This document shows positions 37,636 to 61,272 of a stretch of DNA of 64,000 bases, piece after piece. Every line of letters begins with the position of its first letter. Positions within the stretch are counted from its first letter, which is position 1. Source of the stretch: Pipra filicauda (Eukaryota > Chordata > Aves > Passeriformes > Pipridae). The stretch spans positions 496,017 through 560,016 of the forward strand of contig NW_024104448.1 of assembly GCF_003945595.2 (NCBI RefSeq), read 5' to 3'. The position numbers were made by a program, and so were the translations under genes. The notes beneath the pieces were generated by a model. The model saw nothing but the letters and a program-made list of their open reading frames with translations, was not told the origin of the DNA and searched no databases.

Positions 37636-40600
37636 ATTATTTCTTCTTTCTAAACTCAGAGTATTCTGAACTTGTTAAAGACATACATGCAATATTTTGA
37701 GAGGGTGAAGTTAGGTATTTGGAAGTTTCAATTATTTTGTAATGTACTATTGCTGTCTAATATTTGCATGTAAGAGGAGAATGTTATGCTGCTTTGGTTT
37801 AGTAATGATCCAACTGAGTCTTTTCAATTACTTTTAACAGCTTACTCAGTCCAGAATACCTGCAGACATTTGCTATTTAAATAATTGCTTTCTCCTTTAC
37901 TTAAAGTGCATCTTTAGAATGGTTTTGTGACTACAGAAGCAAAGAGAAAAACTGATTCACTCCTCTCTGTTCAGTATAAGTATTTGGCTTGGAACTGCTG
38001 AAATTCAAATACAATATAAATATTAAATGCCTTTTCCAGGTTACTGATTCTATTTGTTAGTTGTAAGCTAGGCATCATTATTAGAGATTTATGTACCTCA
38101 CAGTTCTTGAAGTCTTCTGTGTGAATCTTCCCTTTCTTCTCCTTTGAATCCAAGTTAATTGTTACTGAGTTTGTTGATAACCAATCCTACTCATATATAT
38201 AACTTTTTTCCATTCGGAACATGCTTTCACTTGCACAGCAGAGGAGGATGACTCCTAACATGTTCCTTAGAGTTATGAGAACAGACTTTCCTCAGATTTG
38301 CTGTATGACCAAATGCAATATTTTAATTTTGCTGAATGACTTGCCTGAAAGACTTCATAATCTACTTAAACTTGGCTAAAGCTCAGTGTAGAATGAGTAA
38401 TTTCCTGTCAGATTTTTAAATGCTGGATTTGTTTCCTGTTACTTTACAGGTAACTGAAAATACTCCCTACACTCAAGTGTATTTCCCACACTAGATACCA
38501 TCAGAAATAGAGAGCTTCACAGTGGACTTTGCAGTCTGAAGAGTTGCACTACTTTTCCTTCCTCCAAAATTTTGTTCCTTGCTTGGGTAACAAGTGGACA
38601 TGGTTGTAAACCTATTCCGTGGCTGAAAAGCTGCCTCTGTGAATGACTGGAATCTGTTTATTACATCCTTGTTATTTTGTGGAACCTTAGTCTTTCAGGA
38701 GTCTCCAACTCTCGCGTCTCCAATACTAAATTTATTGCAGACACCTGAGTTCAAAGACATGCAAACTCTCATGCAGGCAGAGCAAACCTTTTTGAGTTTA
38801 CTTTTCTTAAGTAGCAGCTATGCACTGCTCCCTTAAAAATATAGTAAATATTTTAGATGCAGATGAAATAAGGAATTATATTATACTTTCATACCTGAAA
38901 TCTATCTTTTGAAGTGTTGTGTTGTCCATGTCTCCATTTACAGTTCAATGTGCGTTTGAGACCTATATGGTTCAGAATTGATTCTTGAATCTTCTCTGTA
39001 GTAGAGCAGCTATTTTTTCCGGTGTTTTTCAGAGGTATCCAATGAGAACAACTGAAGTTATAATTTGAGTTAAAGGATTGTTGTCCTTGAATTCATGAAT
39101 AAAAGAGGTACAGTGACACTAATTTCATGGATGAAAAAGCTTTACTGCTCATTATGTCTTCTCAAGATACAGTAGTATGAGAAACGAAGCACCATAATTG
39201 AAGTCAATCAAGGAGAAAAGAAATCATCTCACAGAATTGCAGAAGTGAAGCTGGTTTTAGCCATTGATTGGTGTGGATGTTTAGATCCATGTGTTCAGGG
39301 CTACTGATTACACAGTGTTCTTTTTACACATCATTGAGCTTATTTTGCTCCTTTTATTGTATATTGACTGAGGTCTCAAAAGTGCAAAGAACTTAAGAAC
39401 CTTAAAGATTACAAACCTTTTATTTCCACAGGAAAATAATCTATTGAGCCAGCAAAATATGAGTGTGTTGTAAAGGGAGTTGCCAGTTCAATACTGTTGC
39501 ACAGACTGGAGCTCATAAGTAATGGATTTGTGCTATGTAACTTTTTTTTTTTTGGTAATATGAACCTAAGGAACACATTTCAGAAAACATAATAAATAAT
39601 TTAAATGTTGTAAGTAAATGTGGAGACAGAGGAGTAAGTGGGGACAAAAGGCAGTTATATGTACTTTATCTCCTTCTAGAGCAAAATAGGTTTAAAAACA
39701 GTTTCTGAATTCTCTGTAAGCAGCACAGCTGGTTAATTTTCTGTATAATACTTGACAGAGTGAATATTTTGTGGTAATAGTGGTTCATCTGTGTGGTAGG
39801 GTCAGTATCGAATGTCAGATTCCCTGGTTTGATGTTCATACCTGTAACTTAATTGACAGTACAGTTCATTGCTATGATATGAAGAAGCAAGGGAGTGATT
39901 AAATATTTACCAATATCTTCATTTGAGTTGTGAATATGTCCAGAGATTCCTGGTTTAGTTTGGCTTACTTGATGCTTCTGAAAGGCACCTGATTTTAGAG
40001 AGAATTCAGTTCTAAGTTTGTTTTCTAAGATGAAAGAACTCTGTGGGTATGGCCCACCATTAGAACCAATTGATCGTATTCCAGTTTTGCTTTATATTTT
40101 TTGTGACAGGAAGTTCAAATTAGGTCTTGAAGGGCAAAATTTCAGAGGGGTGAACACACTTGCAGTGGGTGTTCTTTGGTTATAAAGGACCCAGCTCTGC
40201 CACTGCTCCCATCATGAATGGAGGACTCATGCCATTGTCATTTTTCATTTTAGATTCTATCTCATTCCAGAGATTTTCTTTGCTTCTATCAGGTAATTGC
40301 ATGTGCTAACAGCTGTTTTAAATTGCTTTGTTAAATGATTGTTTCTGCAGTTGAGTTATCAAAGTGACAAATCAATCAGCAATTTTTTAACTTATTCCAG
40401 TTTAATACCATCTGACTGCCTTATCAGCCAGCAGTTTGATGGAAAACAAAGAAAATCAGTGTTAAGGAGAAATTGCTTTTTAACTATATTACAATATGGT
40501 TTTTTTCATATGGTGTTCTTACCTAATTATATCCTAAAATTACATTTTTTTTAATATGAAATAGTAAAAAAAGTATTTCAATTAAACATTGAGATTTTCA

Positions 40601-42803
40601 AATATACTCAGGTTTTGTATTACAGCTCCTATTATATTGTATTCTGTAGGCTTTTGGGCTGCACATTTAGAGAACATAGATTTTTTTATATATTTATATA
40701 TTATTTTAATTCTGCTAATAAGGAAGAACTTTAAGGTGCAGTAGCAAAGACATAGTGTCCAAAAATAATACTGAAAACAGCTTAAATCGGGAAAAGAAAA
40801 AGAAAAACTAGATGTTCTCTCCTGAAGTTATGGGTGGACATATGAATGATAGTGTGAAGAAGATTTGAGAATCACAAGTATTCTCTGGAACCACAGCATA
40901 AGTCAAAGGTGTCTGTTACTATGGAGGGAAAACATAATGACACAGTTAATTTAGTAACTGTTTAACTGTAATAGGAATGGAATACTACAACCATGAAATC
41001 TTGATTTTTCACATATCAGTATTAAATTTTAATTCAGCTTTTGAGGTTTACTGAGAGACCTACTTGGGAAAATAACTGGCCACAGAGAAACAGCTCCCAG
41101 TGCTGTCTGCCTCCAGTGGGTATGTGTCTGACTGGATCTAGGCGCATGCTTCCAGGCAATTCTGACAACTGCTTCCACTCTGGAGGGGATTTGTGTCCTC
41201 TGCAGTAAGAGTTGAGGTGTATCAAGAAGATTCTTCTACGTGACCTGTAGAAGAATAATTCTACCTAGTACCTTATACCTATCAGAGCATTAATTATCAT
41301 ATAAACATGCTGAAGAATCAGATTTTTGTTTTAAAAATACAAAAGTACCCAGAAAATTCCATGTAAGAGAAGATTGGTTCAGTCAGTTCTCAGGAGCAAA
41401 GAATCATATTTCATACCATTACAGATTCATGTGTTGTATTTTCTGATTAGTGTTGTTGCAGATGTCAATTAAAAATCTGTCACTAAATCTCCTTGATTTT
41501 GTGTTTAATATAGATTTCCTGCTCCTTTAGACACCTATAAATGTAGCTGTCTGTGGCCAGGTGCTGTGGAGAATTAAGATTGTCCCTGTTGTGGTTACTG
41601 CTTTTTCGGAGAGACTTCCTAAAGGACATGGTGTCCATTTGTCACTGTGTTTCAGCTGCAATCCGTGGAAGCACCTCCACTACCCCTCTGGTAGTGGTTG
41701 GCCATGGAGGGCTTTAGATCTTAAAAGCCTGTTCCTGCTCATTTTTTATCTATAGTTGAATAAATGGGTGTCATGAATTACCTAGTTATTTTTTCTCCAG
41801 GGCACAGGAAATAAATTCCTTGAAAATGGTAAAATGCCTGAGGCTGAATAATGTTTGCAGGGTGTGGGGGGGAGTGGGGAACAGAGGAGAAGGGATTGGT
41901 TGTGTGTTGATTCTTGTTTGAGTTGAAACAGATGTTAGGAAAAGAAGCCAAAACAAATAAAGTACTATTGCTTTAAGAAATACCTAGTGATGGTAAGGGT
42001 ACCACAGTCATTGCTCAGTTGTTACATTTTTGGCTGATAGATGTCTGCTCCCTATGAATCTTTGAGATACATAAAATTCTGCATCAATGCATTTGAAACA
42101 TCCTAGTTGTATCTTCATCTTCCAAAAGGTTGCATTGGGAACAATAACTTGTATGCTTCGTGTGAAAAGGGAGTGTGTGGAGACAGGCTGTTCCTGTGGA
42201 CAGTGATCCCTGCCCTGCATTGAACAATGATACTGAACAGCAAACAGGGAGCAGTGACCTGAGGGAAAAGTCCCAAACCACAAAGGAGTTGTGATCATTG
42301 TGAGTGTCCAGCCTGGGACACTATTGCACCTCAGGGTGCTTGCAGAGTCTTACTTTGTGTCTTGTTTCACGACAGTTAGCAGGGAATAAAAATTAAAGCA
42401 GTCTGTTTGACACTGTCAGGAGAGGTTTTCTGGGATTACTGGTAAAGAAAAATAACTGAAAATGAAAACATTACTTGGTTTTACTCTGTACTTTGCAGTA
42501 TGTGAGGAAGTAATTATGGGGGGACATGTTGTCCTTTTTCTATCCACATAGAATGAAATGGATTAGGTTTATTCCTTATTTTTTATAAATGAAAGATAAG
42601 TGTAATTGAAAATGAGCCTTGCTTTTAGCTTTTCTCTGATAAAAACAGTTGGTTTTTTATGATGTTGCTTCTGTTCTTACCTAGTAGCAGGATGAAGATG
42701 GTAGTATTTCTGTAGGAAAGGATCTGGGGTTATGTTGGACAAAAGATGAATCACTGATGTGCTGTTGCAGAAAACCTCGTTCACCACTGCAGGATGTGTA
42801 AGG

Positions 42804-42808
42804 GTGAG
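42804..42808. repeat. 5-bp target-site duplication (GTGAG), left
   Basis: GTGAG immediately precedes the TG end of the LTR and recurs at 44035-44039 immediately after its CA end. Five-base duplications are usual for ERVL-type elements. Confidence 0.85.
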
Positions 42809-44034
42809 TGTAGTGGTTTGAACCTTGTTCTCCCCAGAGGCTAAGAGAAGTGGTAGACCCCAAGGGGTGGAAACCCCTGGAAGTTTTGAAGTTCTGCCCA
42901 ATGGGCGCTCCTGCAGAAATGTAAACATGCCACAACCAAACCGGAAAAGAAGAGTTGTGGTTTGTTGGTTGAAGGAGAGGTGGCCATGTTGTAGAGCCAC
43001 GAGGAAGGGGCTCTGAGCCCCTTGGGGCCTCTGGCCCCCTCCCAGCCCCTAGCTGGGGGCTGCAGGGACCTGGAACAGCATAAAGCTGGGCTAGGTGCCT
43101 GTAGTTATGCCGGGAGATGTTTTCTCCATGGGCGCAGAGCAGCAGCCGACGCTGACCAGAGAAACGGTGGCAGAGAGCCAGAGATAAGACCTGAACTGAA
43201 GAAGCAGCAGAAGCAACATGCAGCACTGCAGAGGAGACTCCTGGAAGGAGAGTCGAGGAAAGGAGAGCCAGCAGCTGAGAGCTACAGAGTTCTTGGGGTA
43301 AGACTGATACCAGATCCCCAAAACTCCTTTGAGACCTCCTGGAAGGAGGAAGATGATGGACTCTTACTTGAAAGAGCCTTGAAGTGCGACATGCACTGTA
43401 GAAAGGAGCTAGAGAGCTCCGAGAGGAATGCAGGGGGAGTTGACCTTGGCTTCCCCCCCCTTGCACTGCTGCCACGGTGGCAGCCTGAGAGACAGGGCAC
43501 AGAGGCCCTGCAAGGAGCTTGAATCTCCTGGAGATACCAGACCGTCACGAAGACCCCCCCTGTGTCTTCGTGATATGACGTGGTGAAACGACCTTGTCTG
43601 GGGTTACGAAGACCACGGAAGACCCCTCGGTTGTGAGGCGATGGGGCCGGGGGAGCTTGAATACCTCCCTCGTGGACGCTGGCAGAAAGCCAGCTATCAG
43701 CTGCATGCATGAGAAGAAGAAACCTGCTGCCTCAGAAGATGCTGCTGTTTAAGGACTGGAAGGGATCTGTCCTTCTTTCCCTCCTGGACTTTTATTTGGA
43801 GGGGAGAAGAGATCTGATCCATTGTAAATACATATGTCATGGTAGAGATAGTTTGTGATCATGTGTATAATGTGATGTTATATTTATTTGTACAGTCATT
43901 GTAATATATTCCCTTTTCCCCACTTTGGAGTCTGGTGTGTTTTGTCTGGAAAAACCCATCTCACATTAGGTTGAGATGTGGGAGGGGGAATGGAGCTAGG
44001 GAATTGGATGTTGGGGCTATCTCAAACCATGACA
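42809..44034 (+). mobile_element. ERVL-like solo LTR, intact ends
   Basis: A 1,226-bp element beginning TGTAGTGGTTTGAACCTTGT and ending CTCAAACCATGACA, with TG...CA termini and a perfect 5-bp GTGAG duplication on both sides. It is nearly the reverse complement, along its whole length, of the LTR at 61273-62507. No retroviral coding sequence or second LTR is present, so it is a solo LTR left by recombination between the two LTRs of a provirus. Open frames of 264, 166 and 142 codons inside it (42681-43710) run through the LTR on both strands and show no retroviral protein motif. Confidence 0.9.
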
Positions 44035-46162
44035 GTGAGTGTAGCTTTTAAGGCACTCGAAATAATCCTTATGCTACAGTCAGCATTTGCAAGGCCTTCA
44101 GTTGTACCCAGTTTAGGATTCTGCATTTGAGGAAGAATGTGGACTAAGATGAGGTGAACCAAATGAAATTAATGAAAACAATCAGAGCCCTAGGAAGGTG
44201 ATTTCACTTGAGGATTGGAGGAAATGAGGTTAATAGGTAATGAAGTAAAAGTGGAAAAGACTTGAAGAACTATAATAGAATTTAGAGGTATAAAAGTCTG
44301 CTGTGTAATAGCCTGCTCTCAAAAGCTAGAGAAGAAAAGGAGCAATGATTTTCAGCTGTGAGATGGACATAAGGAGGACACGGATGGAATAGTGGGATGA
44401 AGCTGTAGGATCTTTAGGAACAGATCAAAGAAACATCTGTCATGAGTGTTAGAGGCACAGTTGAGTCTGTCCCGAAGCATGTAAAGTTTTATGAGGGTCT
44501 TGGAGACACTTCAGATCCTAATTTGGAGCTTTGATGTAGATTTTATTATTTGGCATAAATAGTATTAAGTTATGCACTCAGATTAGCTAAATCTTTTGGA
44601 TCTAAATGATTAAGCATTAAGTATTAAGCAATGAATGAAGTTTCTTACTGCCAGGAAATAGTCCTATTTCTACCCTAGATCTTGTCTCTGCCTTGGTGTT
44701 CTTTCTGTCGGTCTGCATATGAACATATGAACGTGTAGGGTCTCTTTTTGTGCCATGGTTAACTAACTGAATCTCTAGGGATCACCTTGCCTTTTACCTC
44801 CATTTGAATGCTCTAAGTGGGTCTGTATTTGAATGAGTCCTCTGTATCACCTTCTGTATGTGAGTTAGAGATTGGCCCTTCCAGTGTTTGCTGTTGATGC
44901 TGATGATTCATTATTGGCTGAGGGGCTGGCCAACAAGACAAGACTCTGACCAGATCAGCAAGAGCAGATCTGGCTCAGTGTAAGCTATTAAATGACCGAA
45001 ACTTGTTGGCCCATTTATTGCCTGCCTGGTTCCCATGGCTGGCATTTTCATCTTCAAATGAAGGTCACCCGAGGAGCATGCAATTACAGTGGCAGGAGTA
45101 AATCTGCAGCTTTCTATCATTTTTTTCAGTATTGCTGGGAAAAAGCGAGCAGTGCATTGATTTTTATAGCATGGAAGTTATTTTATGCACTGGCAGTGAC
45201 TGAAATACTCTTTTAAACTTAGATCCAACGGAATGTTCTTTACACGGTGAGTGTTTTTGCTTATGGTATTGTAACAATTTTGATTTTGTTTTTCATCTGT
45301 TCCCTCTGCTGCTTTTTCTCAAATGCTTTTACTGGCTGTTCAGAATACTAACTGAGCCACATAATTGCCACAAGTACAACAGCTATGCAGTTGCTGTACA
45401 AGGATTGTAGCAGCTTTGAAATGTAGTCAGCATGCTAAATCAGTGTTTCTTTTCACTGGCTGTTGGGAAAGTAAATACAAATCCAGTGATTGGAAGAGAG
45501 ATGAATGGTTTGTTTTTAATTATGCCATTGATAAAAAAATGTTTCCATTTTAATTCAGATGTTTCTTTTATTTTATTCTACTTAGTAAACAAATACTATA
45601 TGTTCTATTTTAAATGTCTTGGATTTTTTTAAAAAACATGGGCCATATGCCCTCGATTCATCAGCAGAAGGTAGAATGCCCAGGTGTAATCACTGCTTTT
45701 CTGTAAATCTAAAAATGTTTCAGGTGCCTGAAGTATCTGACACAGGATAACAGTCTCTATTTCATACTAAAGTTGAATTTTTTTTAACCCACAACTCCAA
45801 GTTGTAGATTTCAACTACTGAAAGCAATGACATTTCTGTGTCGTTTTTAATCAGATGTCTCCTTCATAGTATCTTTCTCGTGATGGCTGTAGCTTGGAGT
45901 CCACTGTGAAAGCAGTAATTTGTCCTTTTCTGGGAACTGGAAAATTGAATATCAGTATTTCTGAGGAAATATCTAATAGCAAAGAAGGGGAGGGAAGATA
46001 GTTTTTTCTGTAACTGTTCTCTTTGCAGGTTGCTTTAAAAATATTACAAGCTAAATGAGTTCTACAGTTATTTGAGACCACATTAATTGATAGCAGTTGA
46101 CAGTGATTATTATCACATTCCTAAAAACTTTGTGTCCTTCGTGTCCCTGAGTGGAGAGATGA

Positions 46163-56678
<10,516 letters not shown>

Positions 56679-58924
56679 TAAATTTTGAGGAACAACCATT
56701 AGAAAATACTTATATTCTTTAAAAACATTTTTCAGACCATTTTCTTTAAAAAGGTTTAACTAACACTTAATGTGTATTTTCCTTGTGTTCTTGTGCATGA
56801 TTTCATCCATTAAAAAAGTTGAATGATACTGGACTGTCAGTAACAAAAACCTAGAAGAATGGATTGGAATCACAGAAGCATGGTGTTTTTCCTTATTTGA
56901 GGATAATAGTGTTTTAAAATAACATTACACTTCTCAATTCCTATAGGTAATGAGTAGTATTGATTAGGGAGCAAGCAGGTTTATTTTCTTAAAAACCCTT
57001 AAAGTTGTAAAATATTTTTTATTCCAGCTACTGCTAATATTGGATTTGCCTCACTGTAATATACTGCATTTCGTGGCAGCTCAACACAACAGTGTAGGTT
57101 TAGTAAGAAAAAAGGTAACTGTGTGTCTTGTGACATGCAGTGCTAATAACTTGTGGGTTTTGGGTATGTGTATATATAGCACAGTGCTCATGAACACTTG
57201 GATTTGCCTTGCATGTGATCCAAGCCAAGATAATTATGAATTGCCATTTTATACTCTGTGTGTAGCTAGAACGTGGTCTTGAAAATTCCTAAAATAAAAA
57301 TCTCTGTAAATAGCCTCAGATTAACACAGTTAATATTTTCAGTTCCCTGCTTTTGTCAGATTTCAGGTCATGTCCTGGAAAAATCCTAGAATGGTATAGA
57401 TTGTCAAAATGCTGTGCTCTAGTGTTGACAGGATGCCTTGAACCCAGTGCCAAATTTATGCTTTAGTAGTTGCAAAGTTGCAAAGATTTGAATGATAAAG
57501 AGATAGGGACTTATTCTTCCTATGAAACAGCAGCGAGTAGTTCCCTATTTATTGATTACCCTTTTGACTTTACAGCTTCTAATAAACAGTTGTGGCAGAA
57601 ATGCTACTCCTGAGAGTGCAGAACACCTTTATCCTGAACTTCAAGAAAGGATCCCGTATACTTCAGACAAATATTGATATTACACTTTTTACCTTATTTT
57701 GTACTGTACAGTATGGACTCAGCTAAAACTGGAATTATAATGTATCTGCATATACAACCAAAGCTAAGTTTTGCTTGAAGTGATTTGTGGTAATTGAATC
57801 AGCCATCACAAAGGGGAAAATACTTAAAATTGCTTTTAGAAGCTGTAATTTCTTGCAGGCTCCAGGAGTCAAACACTCTAGATAGCGCTTATGAGTGGTT
57901 AGTAGTGCACTGTGGAAATACTTATGTTCAGGTTGCCAAATTGTACCCACATTTCAGAGGGGACTACCTTTTCTTTCCCCAAAGTATAACACTGAAAAGT
58001 TTGCTGGTGATTTATTTCACACTGGGGGAAACACAATTGAAACTCAAACCGAAAAAAATTACATGAATTTTTACTATTATAAACAAGAAGATTATTAAAA
58101 TAATTAGTACAAATGTCTGAGAAAAAAGAAGACTGAGATGCAAAGCCCACAACAAAAACGCAATTAAATACCTCCAAGACATGCCTAACTTTGTATTGTA
58201 CCCTCTACCTGCCACGATAAACATTGCACTGATTTTCATTTATTTGGCTATAATTAAATGAATCAGCATAAACCGAGTGTGATCACTGTGAGTGTTGTTT
58301 TTTGAACAACAAAATCAGAGTTTTCAAGGCCATCTCCTTTCTAAAATATTTTTATCCAAGTTCCATCCTTTTTCTTCTGCAGTAACTTAGATAAACCTGC
58401 AAGTCTCGGAGAAATTGATATTTTTTGGTGATAAAAAAACCTGGCAAAAGTGATATGAATCATGCATGGTCTGGAGGGAAAGAGAAGGATCATATCTGTG
58501 ATGAGAATTCATATGTGGTACTAAGTAAGAATTAGGAAAGTGTCTATTAATAGTTAAGCACAAAATAATTTTAAGCACTCTTGTAATTGAGACTACTCTT
58601 TGCATGAGCATCAACATCTAGCAGCACAATAACACCAGCATATAACAGAAATATAATTTAACATCAGTAATTTGAAGATGCACTGTCATGCCCTTGCAAG
58701 AAGAGTTTGAGCCTTAATAAGTAGATGTATTCACTGTTAGGTGTTTGTTTGTTTGGTTTTGTTTTGTGTTTTTGGTGTGTTTGTTTTTTTTTTTACATCT
58801 GGGGTCAGTCTCAGCATCTTGTCTGTTCATCTCTGGTCACCTGAGTTCCAGAAGTGTTTCTTCTCCTCGCCAATGAAAATGAGTGGTGACTTTTCCTTTG
58901 GAATGGTGATAATTGTCCAGTTTT

Positions 58925-59253
58925 GGGGCCCCCTGGTGGTCTAGTGGTCAGGATGCAGCGCTCTCACTGCCGCGGCCCGGGTTCGATTCCCGGTCAGGGG
59001 ACTTCCCCGGGCAGATGGAGCTCGTCAGCCCTGTAAGACCATCCATCTAAGAGAAGGTCACTCTAAACAAACCTACGTCCTGAGGATCTCACTGCCACTG
59101 TCCAAGCTTGCTCAGCCCTGGCAGATGAACCTCAGGATTAAAGGGTGGGCTCAGTTCAGCGCACACTGTGTCTCACCTAAAACATCCACTGCGCAGGCTG
59201 GAAGGGTAAAGACCTTTCCCAAATCTTCGTTCGTGAAGACTGCCCATACATAC
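58925..59253 (+). mobile_element. tRNA-Glu-derived SINE with RTE-type tail, copy 2
   Basis: Nearly identical to the copy at 18412: same tRNA-Glu head with A and B boxes, same body and same TTCGTTCGTGAAGACTG tail. Differences are few: a 4-bp CATC duplication in the body, two or three C-to-T or G-to-A changes, and a short CATACATAC end instead of CATGATGA. It is flanked by AATTGTCCAGTTTT (58911-58924) and AATTGTACAGTTTC (59254-59267), 12 of 14 identical, so it is a separate insertion and not a segmental duplication. The low divergence between the copies implies recent activity of the family. Confidence 0.92.
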
Positions 59254-60833
59254 AATTGTACAGTTTCTTACCAGCAGGGAGTTTATGTATGTGTGGTAGT
59301 TGCTGGTTCAGAGAGCTTGTAGGAGCAAACTGATCCCAGGTGCTGCTCAGCAGTGAGGTTCCCTGGCAGTGATAACCAGAGCCCACACAGTGATGCTGGA
59401 GCCATGGACTTTTCTTGACAGCAGAAGCTCTAATGTAGTTTTGCAGTTAGTGTCCCAGTTAAGCTGTAGATGGAGAATGGAACCAAAGTCTAAAACAGTT
59501 TTAGGTCTACAAGGGGAACAAAATGGAGATCTGAATTCTTACATAATGGAAGTGCTCTCCTAGAACATGCACCAAGCACAGCACAGTATGAACTGAAATA
59601 ATGAGATTTATAAATCCCTCAAAGGCAGACTTTGCCATGGAAATCATGGCAGATTTACCTATAAAAGTGCTTCTGGGAACCATTATGTAATAATGTCATA
59701 ACTGTAAACCTTTTACAAATAGGTTTTATTTGTTTTTAAATGGATTGAGGTCCTTAGAATTTTATTAAATTATATCAAATTAGACTCAGTAGTTCATTAA
59801 TTTCATGAGCAACAAATGTCAGTGCTAATTTATGTGACTGCATCAATGTAAAAACTGCTGTTGTCATCTGTACTGATTAAGAATTCCCATTCCATGACTA
59901 TGAAAAAAAGTGGTTTTCACACACAGTTTTCCATGCAAAGTATCAACTAGGATATAAAAAGGATGAGAACAAACAGATCAGAGTTCAGTGACTGTTTTTA
60001 TAAGGTTTGCTCACCAGTCGGCTCTGCAGGCTTGTTAAAAGCACCAGTTTTCTTGCATTTTCCTGTTGAAAGCTCAGTGACTGTCTTTACCACCTTCATG
60101 TCTTAGGATGTGCAGTCAATAAGGTTTTATTACCCCTGGCTGTGTAGGAACCTGTATGAAACCATGTGCCATTTCTATGTGAACCACAACTCAGACCTGG
60201 CTTAAAAATTGTCAGTGTTACCTCCTACAATTAAAACTGTGGTTCTCCTTCCCCCTCAGGCAAGAAGTTCAATCAACCAAATGCATATAAAATACATTCA
60301 GCAGTTACCCTGAGAGAATCTAGTGTCAATAAATGTTTCAGCACAATATTCAGTAGATATTTTTCAGTCAGCAATCAGGTTTATGAAAGCACCTTGGTTA
60401 AGAATTTATGAAAGTACCTAGAACCCCTAGATTTTTAAAAATAAACAAACGCCCTTAAAACATTATACTGTTTCTTCCAAAATGTAGTTAGTCTGAATTT
60501 TCTCCAACAACAAAGAGAATTTGAGAACACTTCTTACTTTTCCAGTTAGTTCCCAGGAACGATCTGCAGCTTGAAGGGACACCACATTTTACTTTTTACC
60601 ACTGATGCGATACTCTGCTACAAAAAAGATCTTTAAGAAATTTCCAAGGGAATTGTTTAAAAATATGAGTGGTTACACGTTTTCTTCCCAGTCCTCTATC
60701 CATCTATTGCTGAGTTTAAGTATTTCTGGCACTGGTTCTTTATTTAGAGTTGTATTTACTAACACTTAAAATCACTTTTAAAAACTGAACTTGTATCACA
60801 AAAATTTCCCTAATCACTTGCTCATAGTAAGCT

Positions 60834-60882
60834 ATAGATAGGTAGGTAGGTAGATAGATAGATACATAGATAGATAGATAGG
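60834..60882 (+). repeat. tetranucleotide microsatellite (GGTA/TAGA)n
   Basis: About 49 bp of GGTA repeats passing into TAGA repeats with one TACA interruption. It is likely to be length-polymorphic. Confidence 0.9.
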
Positions 60883-61267
60883 AAAAAATAAAATATTGAG
60901 CACAGTTAGTTATGTGTATATATGTGTGCTGTAATCTACACTGGCATGTGAAATGGAAGCTCTTTCCATAATAGCTTCAGACTAATCGTGTCACAGCCAA
61001 TTTTTAGAAGACCAGATACAAATTAAGTGCTTGACACAAAGGTGCACACAGAAGGGACTGATGCTTATTTCTAGACTGTCACCAACCATAAATAGTTTTA
61101 CTAGTTGATTGTGGCCCTACAGACAGAAGGAGATAGGATGCTTTCTGCTAAAGATGGTATCAATCTCATTCCTTTCGACCTTTTTTATTGTTACCAGCTA
61201 TTTATTGGAATAATTTTTTTATAATCACATTCCCAAAGAACTGCCAAAAATCTGTTGAGATTGGTGA

Positions 61268-61272
61268 CAAGG
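61268..61272. repeat. 5-bp target-site duplication (CAAGG), left
   Basis: CAAGG precedes the LTR and recurs directly after it at 62508-62512. Confidence 0.85.

Noticed and set aside
42681..43710. Open frames of 264, 166 and 142 codons as genes
   Set aside because: They lie in or across a solo LTR, overlap on both strands and show no retroviral or host protein motifs.
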